A stretch of 64,000 bases of DNA. Origin: Hypericum androsaemum. Lineage: Eukaryota; Streptophyta; Magnoliopsida; Malpighiales; Hypericaceae. Below, piece after piece: positions 21,870 to 34,910 of this stretch. The translations under genes and the position numbers were made by a program. Within the stretch, counting starts at the first letter, position 1, and every line of letters starts with the position of its first letter. Under the pieces are notes generated by a model, which ran no database searches, had not been told where the DNA came from, and worked only from the letters and a program-made list of their open reading frames with translations. Where the stretch lies: positions 4,583,906 through 4,647,905 of the forward strand of contig OZ023199.1 in assembly GCA_963995505.1 (NCBI GenBank), written 5' to 3'.

Positions 21870-24800
21870 CTAGGATAAAGTTCTTCTGTTGAAAGATTCA
21901 ACAGTCAGGTTGGCTGTAAAAGCTGGAATGGAGTTCATCCTTCGGACAAAAATGTCAACCTACAAAATCGAAGGTATTAAGCAACCCGATCTCTAAAAGC
22001 AATAGTAAATCAGATGTAGCTTTGCAGTACTAAACTGAAAGCGTAAACAATAGTCAACAATCAAAATTACAAACAAATGTTCATCATAATATGAAGTTCA
22101 GAACAAATTTGGGGATATGGAAATAACAAAAAATGCGGAGATTGCTCCATTACATACCTGCCGGGATACCTCAGGCTGAGAAGTGTATTTGTTTGCCTGT
22201 TTGCAATTAAATTGAGGTTTCAGATCTATGTAAATCAACACAATTGTATGAAAAGTGTATAGTTCAACTTAAAGGTAAAACCATTTCACCAAAAAAGAAA
22301 AGGTCGATCTCAATTATGCATCTAAAATGAGAAGGCCATCAAACATCCAACTGAACACTTCAAAGCAAGTTAGGGATACATTACTTGGTGATCTAGTTTC
22401 CTTTCAGCAACATTTAGTATTGGCTTTGCTAAGTGCATCACAGCGAAAAATAACAATGGGGATAGAAGAAAGTGGTATCTCACCAAAATATTAGTATTCC
22501 CAGACTCGTACTCAAATTCAAGCTTCTCATCATCACCTTGAGCATATATTGACTGGAGGGTGAAATGTGTAACGGGGATGCCATTGGCACGATGCTGCTC
22601 ATCCATTATTATCTGCCAAATTATGACTAAATTAATCAAGATATTCGATCTGCAATAAGAACCGATCAGTTGGCAGCAAATTGGAGAAGAATATGGTCAT
22701 TCGCCTCCCATTAGGTCTTCTAGATGTAAGTAGGGAACTAGAAGCAATTGTAAGATATTCCCAAAAAGGCATACATAGTGTATAGTCGAATAACATTCAG
22801 CAGAGAGACAGGAAATACCTTGTAACCAAAAAGTTCGCAGCATGCCTTCCTGAAAACTGAAATCCTATCCGCAAAAACAGTCTTGTATCTGTTCAATTAA
22901 TACATTCAATGCTACAATAATAAGAAAATATAATAAGCTAAGAAACGGCTTGAACACTTCAATCTACAGCACCAACCTCTCTTCACGTTTTTCAAGTGTT
23001 GCTATCTGTTCTTTCAACTGTGTTATCTTTCCAGATATAAATGAGTCCACCAGCATCCCAGCATCACCTAGATAAATAATATTTCGCAGAAAATACATTC
23101 AGCAAACTGAACTTGTGTATTCATTAGAAATAGCTGAAAAGAAACCTATATTTGGCGGCTATCTATTCATAATACAGGAAATAGAAGGGTAAAGAGAAGA
23201 AGGTAATATGGGCCTCCCTGGATTCAATGCTTAAACGTGGAAAAATACACATGGCTGAGATCCAATCAGGTTGATGATTAAAAAAAAAGGCCTTAACATG
23301 ATTCTTTTCTTAGCAAGCAAAGAGAAGTCTATTAAAAATAGTTATGGGTATCGCCTCTAGCCCGGGAAAAACTGGAACCCAAAACCATAGCACTGAGGTA
23401 CTTTGACTGCGGCATAAAGTTCATCCAGCGGTTCAGAAACTTGAAACAGTTCCGGGCATTCGAGCAACATTCTCAAAACAGATTCAAACACGTTCTCAAA
23501 CTTTTGACAATCTCAAATGAGAAAATTTATGAGGAATGCAGGACCCAGAAAAGGAAAAAGTGATGCCATGGCGACAATATTCAAGTGAGTACTAATTTCC
23601 AACAGGAACCACGAGGAAAGGATGATAGAGAACAATAGCACACTGAAAATCATAGTCATGGGTGAGAACAAAGGCTGAACATGTGATTTCGTTGTTGCCA
23701 ACCATTGAAAAGAAAAGCAACTAATTTTCCAATGGTATTAATACCTGACTGACTCTTTAATTCTTCAACAGCATCTAATTTCTCCTTAGCCTTTTGCAAC
23801 TCTGTCTGTAAAGCCTCTATTGTTTCTTTGGCTTCATTATCAAGCGCAGGGGTATTAACCATTCTCAATACTTTGGTATTTGCGGCTGAAAAATCACCAT
23901 GACCTAACTGAAAGAGGCCAATGTAATTATCTACAATGAGCCAGCAATGAGATGAAGTTGGATTCAATAAAACTCAGTTGATTGGATCACTGAAGGCAGA
24001 ACAACGAATTCAATAACTAAGGACCAAAAAGCAAGTGCATGTTAAAACTCTCCACTCAAGTGATTGTACTTGTAGAAGGCAGATAGAAAAACTGACACCG
24101 GAAAAGTAATAGCGACAATGCTATCTCGAAAACCGAAATACCCAAAAACACGAACATTTACTATTAATTACACAACCATTGGAGCAGCATCAAGGCAAAG
24201 AAGCAGGTAAAAGTATGAGAGGATTTTGCTGATCTGAGATAATTGCAACTTCTTGTTGATGCTGGCCTAGTAGACCAATATTCCATGAACACGAGGAAAC
24301 ATCAACAACTAGAGATCAAATCGAAAACTTGAGAATGTGAGCAATGAAAAGGCACCGACTATTAAGCACAATTTGCACAACCTAGTGTTGACATTATCCA
24401 TCCCAAAAAAGTGAGCTTGGAGGAACTTGAGAATGTGAGCCTTCTATCAACTTCATTTAAAAAGGGTCTGATATTATTGATTAAACACTATAAACTGCAA
24501 AGTCATTTCGCCATCGAGAAAGACCTCATCTCCTTTTTGTGAAGCAAGTTTGAACCTTATAAAAAGATTCAGAGGCAGCTATCTCCAAAAAAAAGATGCA
24601 ATAATCTAAATTACAGAAATTGACGAAATGGTCAGCTGACAGTATCAGCGGGAAGCTGCTTGTAGAGACCTGAGCTCTCTGCTCCGCACTTCATTGAATA
24701 AATCAACCTGGTCTCATCAATTTGATTAAATTTTGATAATTCTTTCACACTACCAAGGATAGCAACTTGATCCAGTTCTAGGGAGTTCACAAGAGAAAGC

Positions 24801-27800
24801 CGATGGAGTGTAGTAGTGACTCCCAACATTATTGAAAGAGCCCCTGAAGTTTGTCACGGGTCATAAATAACTGCATCGTACATATCTAGCACCAAGAATG
24901 GGTAGACAACATCTGGATGACACTAACATGTCACACATACAAAAGCTTCATTGACTACCGACTAACGGTACATCAGAAAGCAGGAACAATAAGAATGCTC
25001 ATCATAACCAGTCTTCCAATAAATGTAAGACTAATAATATAAATGCTGATGCATCTCCTAGAACATATTATGACCTACCTTGGACTCCAACAAAGAAATC
25101 TGTTGAAGAAGCCGATCATTTTCCCTTTCCAAAGACTTAATCCTCCTGGCTTCACTATTTAGCCTCTCATTAAGTAGCTCTATCTCCTGAAGTCGACGAT
25201 GACTGACCATTTTTGCTTCATTTATATCTCTCTCCAACTCCTTAATGTAAGATTCCTTTTGAGAAAGAGATGACTCTAGCCCCTGCAATTACAAATATGC
25301 ATTCAAAAGTTAACATAAAAGATCAAGAGACTTCTAAAACAGAAGAAGTGACGGTGACAGTACCTGAAGTATGTTTCCATCAGTTAATTCTTTCCCCGAC
25401 TGATCGCTTTTCGACCTTTTCAGTTCTTCAACAACTTGTCTCAGTGTATCTTTCTCTATAGTGACCGTGGAAATCTGCAGAGGCTCAGCACAATCATATA
25501 ACAGCACTCAAACCTTGAAAACTGAACACATAAAAAACAGCAGTTCAGAATTTTTTTTATCCAAGTCCAACTAAAGCTGCTTCAATGCTCGGTAGGAAGA
25601 CAATTTGGAAAAGCACTCTTTCACGTTAAAAGCATCTCATGTTGATCGGAGAAATCAACAATCATCCAAGAAGGTACAGTGCAAAAATATTGACTAAAAA
25701 CAGATAAAATTCTCGAGAGAAGAACCAAACATGTAATTGAATCCACTTGACCTAATCAATAAAACCAAAATAAGTCATACATCGCAGAATCGGAAAATAG
25801 CATAAAAACAAGCCAATTATAAGTTACTTTGGTCAATAAAACTCAATGTAAGTTACCAATAAATTCATCTTCTTCATGTCATGTTTCAATGCCTCCTCCT
25901 TCTCTTTGAGAATGGCAGCCTCGGTTTCAATATTTTGCTTGTCGAGTTGGGCAGTTTCCAGAGCTACCTCCAATTGCTTCAAACGTACAGTAGTGTCACC
26001 CAACTTTGTCATATTATCAATCATCTCTCTGCATCAAATGCGAGACCTCAACATTTGGAAACAAAGTATTTACAAAGGGGGAACGTTGATAGAAAATGTT
26101 CATGAAGAAGCAATCACCTAATACCACCTTCTGTCCCCCCACCCACCCACCCCAAAGAGCAACTAAAATTAGTGTCCCTAGTGCACAAGGGCAGCCTGGC
26201 TAGTCTAGGAGTACAGGAAGGGTGGGCAACCTTACCCTTACATTTCTACAAAAGAGGTTGTTTCCAAGCCTCGAACCTGTGATCAGCAGGTCACCCGAAG
26301 GGACAACTTATGATTGAACCCAGAGTAGCCCTCCCAGGAACAAAAACAAAGAAGGACGAGAATTTAAAAGCTATAGCTACTTCTGAATTCCTAAATCAGA
26401 ATGTAGCTGTAATCATACTTTTGCAAAGCTTCAAACTTCATCGGAATATCATCAGAGCAGGAAACTCCAGGAATGTTGTTTGCAATTGACTTCCAAGATG
26501 ACAACTCTTCCTCCAACTTGCTAATATTTAGCTCAACTGACTGTAGTCTAGATAGGTCAGCCTCTGCTCTCTCTCGGCGACTCTTCTCTTCCAATAATTT
26601 CTCATTTAGTATCTCAATCCCTTCGTGAGTTGATTTCAGCTTCCTTGCTTCTCTAACTTCAGACTCCTGTCAAATGTAGAGTAAGTACGGACCATCTTCC
26701 AACAAAGGACTCCATGTGCACAAATATAACAACCAGCTACGTACAACACCCGTGCGAAAAAAAGAGAGTAAAAGTACCAGTTACAAAAGGTGGATATAAT
26801 AATTCCTCTTTCATCTTAGCAGTGGCCAACAATAGTCTAATACAAGAACTTTGATGGAAGCTTATAATCACTACCAGTCTATAGTACCAAGTATAATGGC
26901 AAATGAGCACATCGAATGGAGATTTGCACCATCAGAAGGACCATGAAAGCAGGTAAATATGGAAAATATACCAAGCATCAGCCTACAAGCCCAAGTGAAG
27001 CTTGACTTACACAATTCCTGAGCTCTTCTTGAAAGTGTTTCACCAAAACGTTGCTCTCGGTAGAAGAGCCTTCTTGGTAAGACAGTCCTAATAGTTTCTT
27101 CTCCAATTCAATCTTCTGGTTCAAGCACTGAAAAGGAGACATTTTTGTCTTACATCAGTTTATCTTCACAAATGTAGCAGGACCAGGATCAATCAAGAAC
27201 ATGTATAACAGATTGAACAAGTTGTTATTAGCCAAGTTCAAACACAGAAACATCAAAATCTATGGAAGAAACTAGGGGCACCGTCATGAAGCGAAACAAA
27301 AACTTTTGTCTGGGAAGGGGGCGGCTTGTTACTTGCTTACAGCCTTATACTGCTATGCAGAGAGGCGTTAGTACAACTCCACTACATGACCTCCCAGCCA
27401 TACGGAGACGACTTTAACAATGTACCAATAGTATCCCTTTAAGAGAGGGAAGATGAAGCGATTATATGCAGAATCATTATATGAAAAATAAAGCACCCAA
27501 AATACAACAATTCATTAATCTAAGCAGAAAGTGCACAACCTCCTCAAGTTGCATTTTCATATCTCCGAGCTCGTTGTTAAGCATTTCTGATTCTTTCTCA
27601 GCATGGTTCGCTCGGCATTCCATCTTTTCCAGCTACAAGCATTTGAAACGGTCACCAGTTAACTTTGACTTTGAAGTCCTGAGAAAGTCGACAGAACCAT
27701 TGGAAGGGGAAAGTCTCAGTCTACTCACATCCACTTTTATTCTTGAAATAGACGACTTTGATTCTTGTTGCAGCTGCAGAAGCTCTCGATTGAGGCGCTT

Positions 27801-28990
27801 CTTCTCTCTTTCTATGGTCTCAAACAGATTGCCAAGTTTGCCCTCTAATTCACTTACTTTCTCTTCAGCAGAAGCTGTTGCAGATTCAGCTTTCTCACGA
27901 AGGTTCCTTTCATTTGCAAGCTTTACCTAGCAGAATCATGGATAACCAAGAAAATGGCTTAGCCGCAGCTCACAAAAAAAGAACCATCAAGACAGGCTGA
28001 TCCATAAATTAGCATTGAAGACATAAACAATAAGAGAATAGATTTGCAAAATTAATACTTTTCATGGTCTAATTATCAGGATTATGTACCCATTAAGAAC
28101 AAATCCAGGGTCGACTACCCCCTTTCCCCGGTAGACTTTGCACCAACAGTTACACTGTACTGGAGAACTAAAATTGGAAACAAAAAAAAAACCACTGCTC
28201 TGACAAAATAACACTTCTAAGAGAATTTCTTTGCCATGATTAAACTCATGCAAAATCACTGCAATCGTCCCGTGACGGAATTGCCTGCTTGCAACTCAAC
28301 ATCTGGGTCCATTCGGGTGTACTAGCTTCATTCTTCCTACACTATGTTGCAGCCAAAATTAGCATAGCACACAATCCCGACCTAAACTAACAAGAGGGCA
28401 TACCTCGAGTTCACTGTACGATTCGACCTGCTTCTTAAACCGCTCCTGGGAATCATTCACATCCTTGAGCAGTTGCTCCTGCAACGCGTGCTCCCGCCCC
28501 CTGGCCGCAGCGAGCTCCTGCTGCGCGTACATCAACTGGTCCCGGAACCTCTTCCTCTCCACATCTGCACCAAATCAAACCACAACTAACTAACACATTA
28601 CTCAATCGGTCGGTCGGTCCCCACCACAATCGATGAAATGAATAGAAACCGGACCGGCTTGGGAGAAGCCGGAGTTCAAGTCTTCGAGCTTGGTTTGGTA
28701 CTCCGCGACCTGCTTCTCCGCGTTGGCTAGGGCGTCCAGAACATCAGCCTTCACCTACACTAAAGGAGTGTAATGAAACTCGGCCCTAAATAAAACCCGA
28801 CAATGCTCGACTCGAAAAGGAGCGAAGGGGGATATACCATCTGGCGGCATTGGTAGGTGCAGAGGAGAGGGTGGGAGTCGGAATCGGGGTGGGCCGCCGG
28901 GGAGGGGTCCTCGAAGATCACGAGGGGGCAGTCCGCGGCGTCCACCTCCGGCCCGCGGGATCGCTTCGCCGGCGGTGTTCTCACTATCAT
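21870..28990 (-). CDS. MAD1: Mitotic spindle checkpoint protein MAD1, 16 exons
   Basis: Exons (minus order): 28838-28990, 28655-28754, 28404-28564, 27729-27926, 27540-27632, 27011-27127, 26419-26666, 25857-26028, 25364-25474, 25079-25282, 23745-23907, 22977-23067, 22819-22888, 22484-22612, 22158-22196, 21870-21959. All use GT-AG and phases join into 712 codons, near the ~726 I recall for Arabidopsis MAD1. The start MIVRTPPAKRSRG and the motif CTYQCRQMVKADVLDALA match plant MAD1. Residues ~50-590 are charged coiled coil (e.g. LERENDRLLQQISLLESK). The end (FRKACCELFGYK, EFEYESGNTNIL, FNRRTLS) is the conserved globular C-terminus. MAD1 holds MAD2 at unattached kinetochores and, in interphase, at nuclear pores. 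An Au-type SINE sits in intron 7. Confidence 0.95.
26170..26335 (-). mobile_element. Au-type SINE in MAD1 intron 7
   Basis: The plus strand reads GGGCAGCCTGGC, then CAACCTTACCCTTACATTTC, AGAGGTTGTTTCCA, GCCTCGAACCTGTGA and CAGGTCACCCGAAGG. This word order is that of angiosperm Au SINEs. The B-box-like GGTTCGAGGC is on the minus strand, so the element is oriented with the MAD1 gene. Ends are approximate; no clear duplication was found. Confidence 0.65.
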
Positions 28991-28999
28991 CTCTCCCTC

Positions 29000-30439
29000 T
29001 CTCTCGATCCAACCAGAGAGGCAAGAAAGAGAATGTTGGTTGTGTTGGGTTGGGTTTTTAGGTAAATTATATCGCTTAAACACTCCGCTAATTTGTGGTT
29101 TCAATTTATCTGACAAAGTAACGAAATTTTTAACTATAATTAGTTTAATACATTTTGATATCCACGTGACACAATCATACTATTCTCGTATCTCACACCA
29201 CATCATACCTTTAATTATTAAAACGATGAAAAAAAATCTTGTCAAAGATATGTAGCCTGACGTCTTATTAATTTTAACAAGGTGGAAGGCTGAAATCAAT
29301 AGTGTAAAATTTTTATTTTTCGAAAAATCAAAAATAGGTCTTTGTAAGTTTATATTAATTAATAACCCCATTTTTCTATGAGATTTAATTTTTTTTTCTA
29401 TTTTCCTTGTGAATTTAGCACCTGATTTTCACATCATCCCCTGCCATGTGATTTTATCTACTTTTCTATCGACGTTTTTAAATGTTAACCATAGCGACTA
29501 AATAATTCAAAAGATTTTTATACCGATTATATTATTTTTCAAATTTATATTCATGTCAAAAGCATATCTTAGTAACTATTATCTGGTCCAAAATGTTTAA
29601 AATCATGTAACAACTATCTAGTCCATAACATAACTGAAGAATCAACACCAAAACAAATCATGTCTAAAACAAATTCGTTTAATTATCTAAATCATAAGTT
29701 TGAAGCTTCAATTTTGCGCCACCGAAAAAATCGTCCAAAACAGGTTTGAAGCTCCGACCGTGTCAATTCCCAAATAACAAATAAATACAAGTCAATTATT
29801 GTATATGTATACGCACCACGAATGTGTCCTAGTGACTGACTTGTATACTTTCTTTAAAAAAATAAGATTCAAAGGAGTGGGTGGTAATTACAAACAACAA
29901 GCTAGCAACCACAAAACTCTGTCAGGAGCTGGACTTGAGCATTTTCAAAGCACTTAAAATTATCCTAGACAACGTTAGAAAATCAAACAATATCAACAGC
30001 ATGATTATGAAAAACACATGCTGGAGGGAGCTAAGATCACACGAAGATAAAAAATGATATTCAATTTATTAATTATTTATAGTTTTTGGATTATTATTAT
30101 TATGAAGTTGATTAATAGTAGGATTCTAAGTATTAGATTTATTTTGGTTCTTTATAAGTAGGAGGTTTTTTTGTTTGAGAAGTAGAATTTGATAAATAAA
30201 AATCAGAGTTTTTTCCTAATTTTTTGTTGCCTTTCGATATTCATAGAATTAACAAATAGACACTATACTATGTTTTCGGTATTTTATGAAATCTACGGAT
30301 TCGTGATTAACTGTCCACGTGCTCTATGTAGATGGAGAAGAAGGAGAAGGCCTACTAAGATGCCAAATAAGCAGACAAAGAAGGAAATAGAAAATGGTGT
30401 CAGATGTCCATTGCTAAACAATATAATAGCTGATTATTT
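29000..30439. other. MAD1 promoter side and AT-rich intergenic DNA
   Basis: The first ~150 bp should hold the MAD1 leader and core promoter (minus strand; TC-rich on plus). Beyond about 29100 the sequence is AT-rich and I see no gene or delimited transposon. Confidence 0.45.
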
Positions 30440-30449
30440 TTTATTTTTT

Positions 30450-31342
30450 AGCAAATTGTCCTCAGGTTTCGGGAGTTTGCTTAAATCACTGTTTTACTCT
30501 CTCTTATTTCGAAATCGAAACTTGGATCCTCCTAGTTTACTTTTATAGTGCTCTCAAGTCCCTCGCTGATGTCAGCATTTTTAATATTTCTAAAAAGATA
30601 ATTTTACCATTCAAAAAGGGACCCATCTTCAACCTTCGCTCAACTCTTCCCTATCACTCCACGGCATCGTCGCAACTCCAGCCTGGTGCCGTCCGAGGCC
30701 TCTTGACGACCCGCTGGCATTTCTCGCGTACCACCTTCGTCTGAGGGCGAGGACTGTTTCTCGCGTATCCTCAGCGGTCGCTTCTGCCGCATCCCGAGCC
30801 GAGCTGGCCAAGTCGCCGGTTCTGAAGTCTCGCCTCAAGAGGCTTTTCGACTGGCAGTTCCCCAGCGTGCTGAAGATCTCCTCCTGTGGACAAGCCAGCC
30901 GCCAGCAAGCAGTCGTCATTCCCGGCGGCAAAGGACGCCGAGTCTAGCCTGAGAGGTTTCCCCAATTTTAATTTCAATTCTGATGTCCGCTGCCCGAGGA
31001 CCATACCACCTTCGTCCAGGCATTTCTCGCGTCAAGGAAATGGAGTTTGTCTTGAGGAGCCGCACTTGTAGTGTCCCGCCTTCAGGGCTTCATCAGTCCT
31101 TGAACAACGGTGGCGGTGGCGGTAACGGTGACCCAGGCTTGGGCCGGAGAAGAGGCGGACGAAGGTTGAAGATGGGTCCAAGGGTATAATTGTCATTTTA
31201 AAAATATTACAAATGATGATATCAGCGAGGGACCTAAGAGTATAATAAAAACAAACTACGGGGACTAAAGTTTCAATTTTGAAACAGTAGGGACTAAAAT
31301 AGTAATTTAAGTAAATTCTATGGACCTGAGGACAATTTGCTC
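30450..31342 (+). mobile_element. Second Pack-MULE-like element (long TIRs, host-like GC-rich core)
   Basis: Arms of ~185 bp (30450-30640 and 31160-31342) are inverted copies at roughly 75-80% identity. Both outer ends read AGCAAATTGTCCTCAGG and both inner parts contain GGACCCATCTTCAACCTTCG. A direct repeat TTTATTTTTT flanks them (30440-30449, 31343-31352). There is no transposase. The core (about 30650-31140) is GC-rich, unlike the surroundings, with protein-like sense broken by a frameshift. Long TIRs, a 10-bp duplication and a host-like core fit a Pack-MULE. Confidence 0.82.
30804..31000 (+). pseudogene. Captured host gene fragment, tentatively DUF506-like
   Basis: In one frame it reads LAKSPVLKSRLKRLFDWQFP then SVLKISS. 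After a frameshift it continues DKPAASKQSSFPAAKDAESS and FPNFNFNSDV. The RLKRLF-x-x-QFPSVL pattern resembles plant DUF506 proteins from memory, but this is a weak identification. No complete domain remains. Confidence 0.35.
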
Positions 31343-31352
31343 TTTATTTTTT

Positions 31353-32007
31353 CATTCATTGGCGTGTAAATTATAGAACCAAGGAACACAACTTATCTGA
31401 TGTTTTAGCGGTGGAATGTTTTAGCGGTGGACAGTGCTACTGTTTTGTAAGGCATTATATATGATACAAAACAAACGACAAAATTCACAATCTACGATTC
31501 CAGGCTAAAGTCGGGAAATTAACCGAGGATTTTCAAGAATCAAGGGTTAAGGCCGAGGATAGGGCTCAAATTTAGAGACATGAGTAATTTCCAAAGGAGA
31601 TCATAAAGAGGATGAAAGGGTACTTTAAATATTATAAAGATAATTAGGGATAATATCGGATAATTTTATTACAAAAAAAATTAAAAAAATAAGTAAAAAG
31701 GGAAATAAAACCAATCAATTGCCCTAAAATCACATTCGAATACAATTATGAGACGTGACAACAACAAAAATGCCACCAACTCTAATCAAAATTCTCTCAG
31801 CTTTCTAGCCAACAAAACAAACGAAGAACCCTAATAAAAAGTTCCGTCAGAATCTAACAAAGAAGAATTCTTGAATGACTAAACAAATACCAGCCGATTA
31901 ATTGAAGGTAAATACTTATTATTTAGATTTTATCATATACAGAAGGTAAATACTTTTGTTTTTTTTTGTGGGACTATGATGAAAATTTTAGCATACCAAT
32001 AGATGTC
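31353..32007. other. AT-rich intergenic DNA, nothing recognised
   Basis: No coding or repeat structure was found beyond simple AT richness. Confidence 0.4.
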
Positions 32008-32394
32008 CGATATTGATTTCCTGCTACTATGATATTGGTTTCGTTCTACTCTAATAATGGTTTCCATCTTCGACGACATTGGTTACCTTGTTCTATGATA
32101 TTGGTTTACTTCCACTATCATATTGGTTTTCTTCTTCTATGATATTTGTTTCCTTGTTGTATGATATTGGTTTCCTTCCACTATGATATTGATTTCCAAC
32201 CCTAATCTGATATTGGTTTCCTTCTTTGCTGATTTTGGTACGATGTACGAATAATATTTGTAAGGTGTAGAAACGATAATGGTATGATGTACAAATGATA
32301 TTGGCACGATATACGAGTGATATTGGTACGGTGTATGAATAATATTGGTGCAATGTATGAATGATATTGGTACGATTTCCAAATGATATAAAAA
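32008..32394. repeat. Two-phase ~23-25 bp minisatellite
   Basis: About 15 imperfect units share the core TGATATTGGT. The left part (to ~32230) uses TATGATATTGGTTTCCTTC-type units; the right part uses ATGATATTGGTACGGTGTA-type units. The switch suggests two amplification events. The adjacent solo LTR starts six bases beyond its end. Confidence 0.8.
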
Positions 32395-32399
32395 AATAC

Positions 32400-34047
32400 T
32401 GAAAGGAAGGATTTTCACCCCTCTTGCAATAATGAGTAAGTACGGGATTGTTGTCCCACAAGGACTAAGCTAGGCCACAAATTCGACTTTACCGCTAGTT
32501 TGGGACAATAAGAAATGGAGGTGTCAATTCCAAACACTATATGCTACTTAAAATGAAATTACAACTAAACAAGATGATGGTTTAAAACAATTAAAACAAG
32601 AGTGAGCTTGGTACCAATGGCAACCTAAATAACCAAATGGCTTATGGGGTTTATTAAGTTCATGATATGGTCTGGATGTTTCGAAGGCAACTAATCAACG
32701 CTCTCGCGACAAATTAGTCTAAATCGATTCTTAACTAGACTTAGATGAACTAACCACGCTCTCGCGACAAATTAGCCATCTAATCTAACTAATCACCAAC
32801 TATAATCACCATCCTTTGGACAACTAGTCACCTAAGGTGATCTCTCAACAATAGGTTCCTACTCAACTAGTTAAATGGTCTGTTAATCCTAACCCCTCTC
32901 GGCGATTAACATTAACTTTGTTCATAATCAAGGTGATCAATCTAGATTAGGCATTAAACTTATTAATTAGTACATAAACCTTAACATATTAACCCCACAA
33001 AACCATTGGCTAAGTAGGTGCCATCAAGGCACCAAACTCACAAATGAACTACTCACACATGTTCATCATACAACTCAACAAATCCATTGAACAAAGCAAG
33101 CAAAGCAAGAACATTAAAAGAGAGAGTAAGAGAAAGCTCAAAATGGTCTTCAAGCTTCCAATGTTCTTCCTTCAAGTTCCCTACACAAGCTTCAACAATG
33201 GCTTCCTCTCCTAGCTTCTACACTTGGCCACGTTTTTCCTCCTCTCCTTCTCTTCTCATCAGCCACGGAATTGGTCCAGGAAGAGGAAGGTTGGCAGCCA
33301 CGGATTTTTTCTTCTCCTCTTCAATGGTGAGCCACGTTTTTATTCCTCTCCTCTTCAATGGTGAGCCACGTTTTTGGTCCAGGAGGGAGGAGAGAGCTTA
33401 GTGGAGAATGGTGGAGGAAGATAGATGAGTAGTGGAAGACAAAATGGGAGATAGTGGGAGACAATGGAAGTAGTGGGGGACAATGGAAAGTAGTGAAGTA
33501 TGGGGAGTTTGGTAGTGGAATTCCAGCCAAGAAACGTCATGGCAAATTCCGAAATGGTCCCAGAATTTTGGCCAATTTTGGATAGGCGAGTCCTCAGATT
33601 TGAAGCTTGACTTCATGCGCATTTTTGACCCTCTTAGACTTCGAATTTGAAGAAGACCAAAGAAACAAAGTTGTAGCCACGGATGTTTTCTTTCTAAAAC
33701 TGCCTCACTTGTCTCCATTGGACTTCGTATGAAAAAGTTATATTCATTTGAGTCACTCGAGGTCAGTCTGCTCAATGTCGTCGCCGTCCCGATCGTGCAC
33801 CATTCTTCAAGGCTGATCCGATCGCCTTTGACAAGCTCCAAAACGCACCAATATCCTCCCTGCATTACCACAAAGCCTCCTACAAATAAACATGAACGAA
33901 ACTTAAGGAAAATCACAAGAACTACACTAAAACATTCAAAGTACGATATATACAAATACAATGATAAATAACACACAACAACACTAGAAACAACGAAAAA
34001 TTAACACTAAAACATACATAGATGATAGAGTGTTTTGACACTCATCA
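32400..34047 (-). mobile_element. Solo LTR (TGATGAGTG family)
   Basis: On the minus strand it starts TGATGAGTGTCAAAACACTC at 34047 and ends CCTTCCTTTCA at 32400 (1,648 bp). A perfect 5-bp duplication AATAC flanks it (32395-32399, 34048-34052). Internal layout resembles the LTRs at 11857 and 19090: a repeated CGCTCTCGCGACAAATTAG occupies the place of their GAGCGAAAGC-type repeats. Sequence divergence suggests a different subfamily. No internal region is present. Confidence 0.85.
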
Positions 34048-34052
34048 AATAC

Positions 34053-34910
34053 ATAACTCGAATTTTCAGCCATCGGGGCTTAGTTCAAACTTGTATTATA
34101 AAAATCCAATCAGGTTGCTCATTCTTATGTACAAATATAAGAAAAAGATAATTGACAAACACGATGATATCATAATCTTATAGAAAAAAGGTGACGTACT
34201 ATTCTTTGAGCTTCTTGTTGGGGTTCAGTGAAGTTGACAAGGAATTTATCTCAAGAGATGATCCCGCCGTGAAGAACATGATCTGGGCCGATGGCGATTG
34301 TATACCGGGGAGCTGGTTCACCAGACGGAGGGCAAACAACGGTACCGGGGCACTGGAGCCCAAAAATCTCGTCGACGTACGGGTGGAACACCCATCGGAA
34401 AAGACGGCGAAGGAGAACTCATGGCTCTCCACGACGAGGGGGTTCAGAAGGGTACCGAGCCAAAATGATTGTCGTGTTAATGAGATACTACTTTCGTATT
34501 GGAAAAATTGATGTACCAAGCAAGGGGAGGGGGCGGTGGAATGGATCGGAGAGGAAAGGCTTCCTTCGACAGTCTTTTTTTTAACCTCTCCATGATTTTG
34601 GTGGAAATGACTAATGACGTGAGAACCCTAGTTGGGTATTATTGGGTAAAACCCAAAATACCCAGCGTGGATTTGTATCGTTAGATCTTAATAAAAAAAT
34701 CTAATTTTTTTTATCATATCTAACAGCCCCAATTTAGTCCATACCATGAGGATAATTTTTATGTAGTCCCCACTGAATCCAAATCCCAAGGATAGTAATG
34801 AGTGGATATTCTGCCAGTTATTCATGGCTTGCATGCCAGCACAATTCACGAACCTAATTACACGATCTTGGCTCCTCAAATCAAGCTACTGATCCACTGA
34901 GATTATCCTC
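34053..34910. other. GC-rich island of unknown origin and repeat remnant
   Basis: 34190-34580 is GC-rich and open in several frames on both strands, but no frame shows a domain or splice context I recognise. It could be another captured gene fragment. At 34750-34796 a stretch (TTTTTATGTAGTCCCCACTG) resembles one end of the MITE at 36114-36297. Confidence 0.35.

Noticed and set aside
24632..24829. 65-codon minus-strand frame (LGVTTTLHRLSLVNSLELDQ start) inside the MAD1 gene
   Set aside because: It lies in the intron between exons 10 and 11. The flanking exons already join in phase (LLESK then LGHGDF) as in other plant MAD1 proteins, and it contains its own stop. No family was recognised.
28755..29116. 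Longer N-terminus for MAD1 starting at 29116
   Set aside because: The upstream in-frame extension lacks similarity to MAD1; the MIVRTPP start at 28990 matches plant MAD1 proteins.
32093..32461. Tyr/Ile/Ser-rich 122-codon minus-strand frame
   Set aside because: It is produced by the TGATATTGGT minisatellite; periodic protein sense follows the DNA period.
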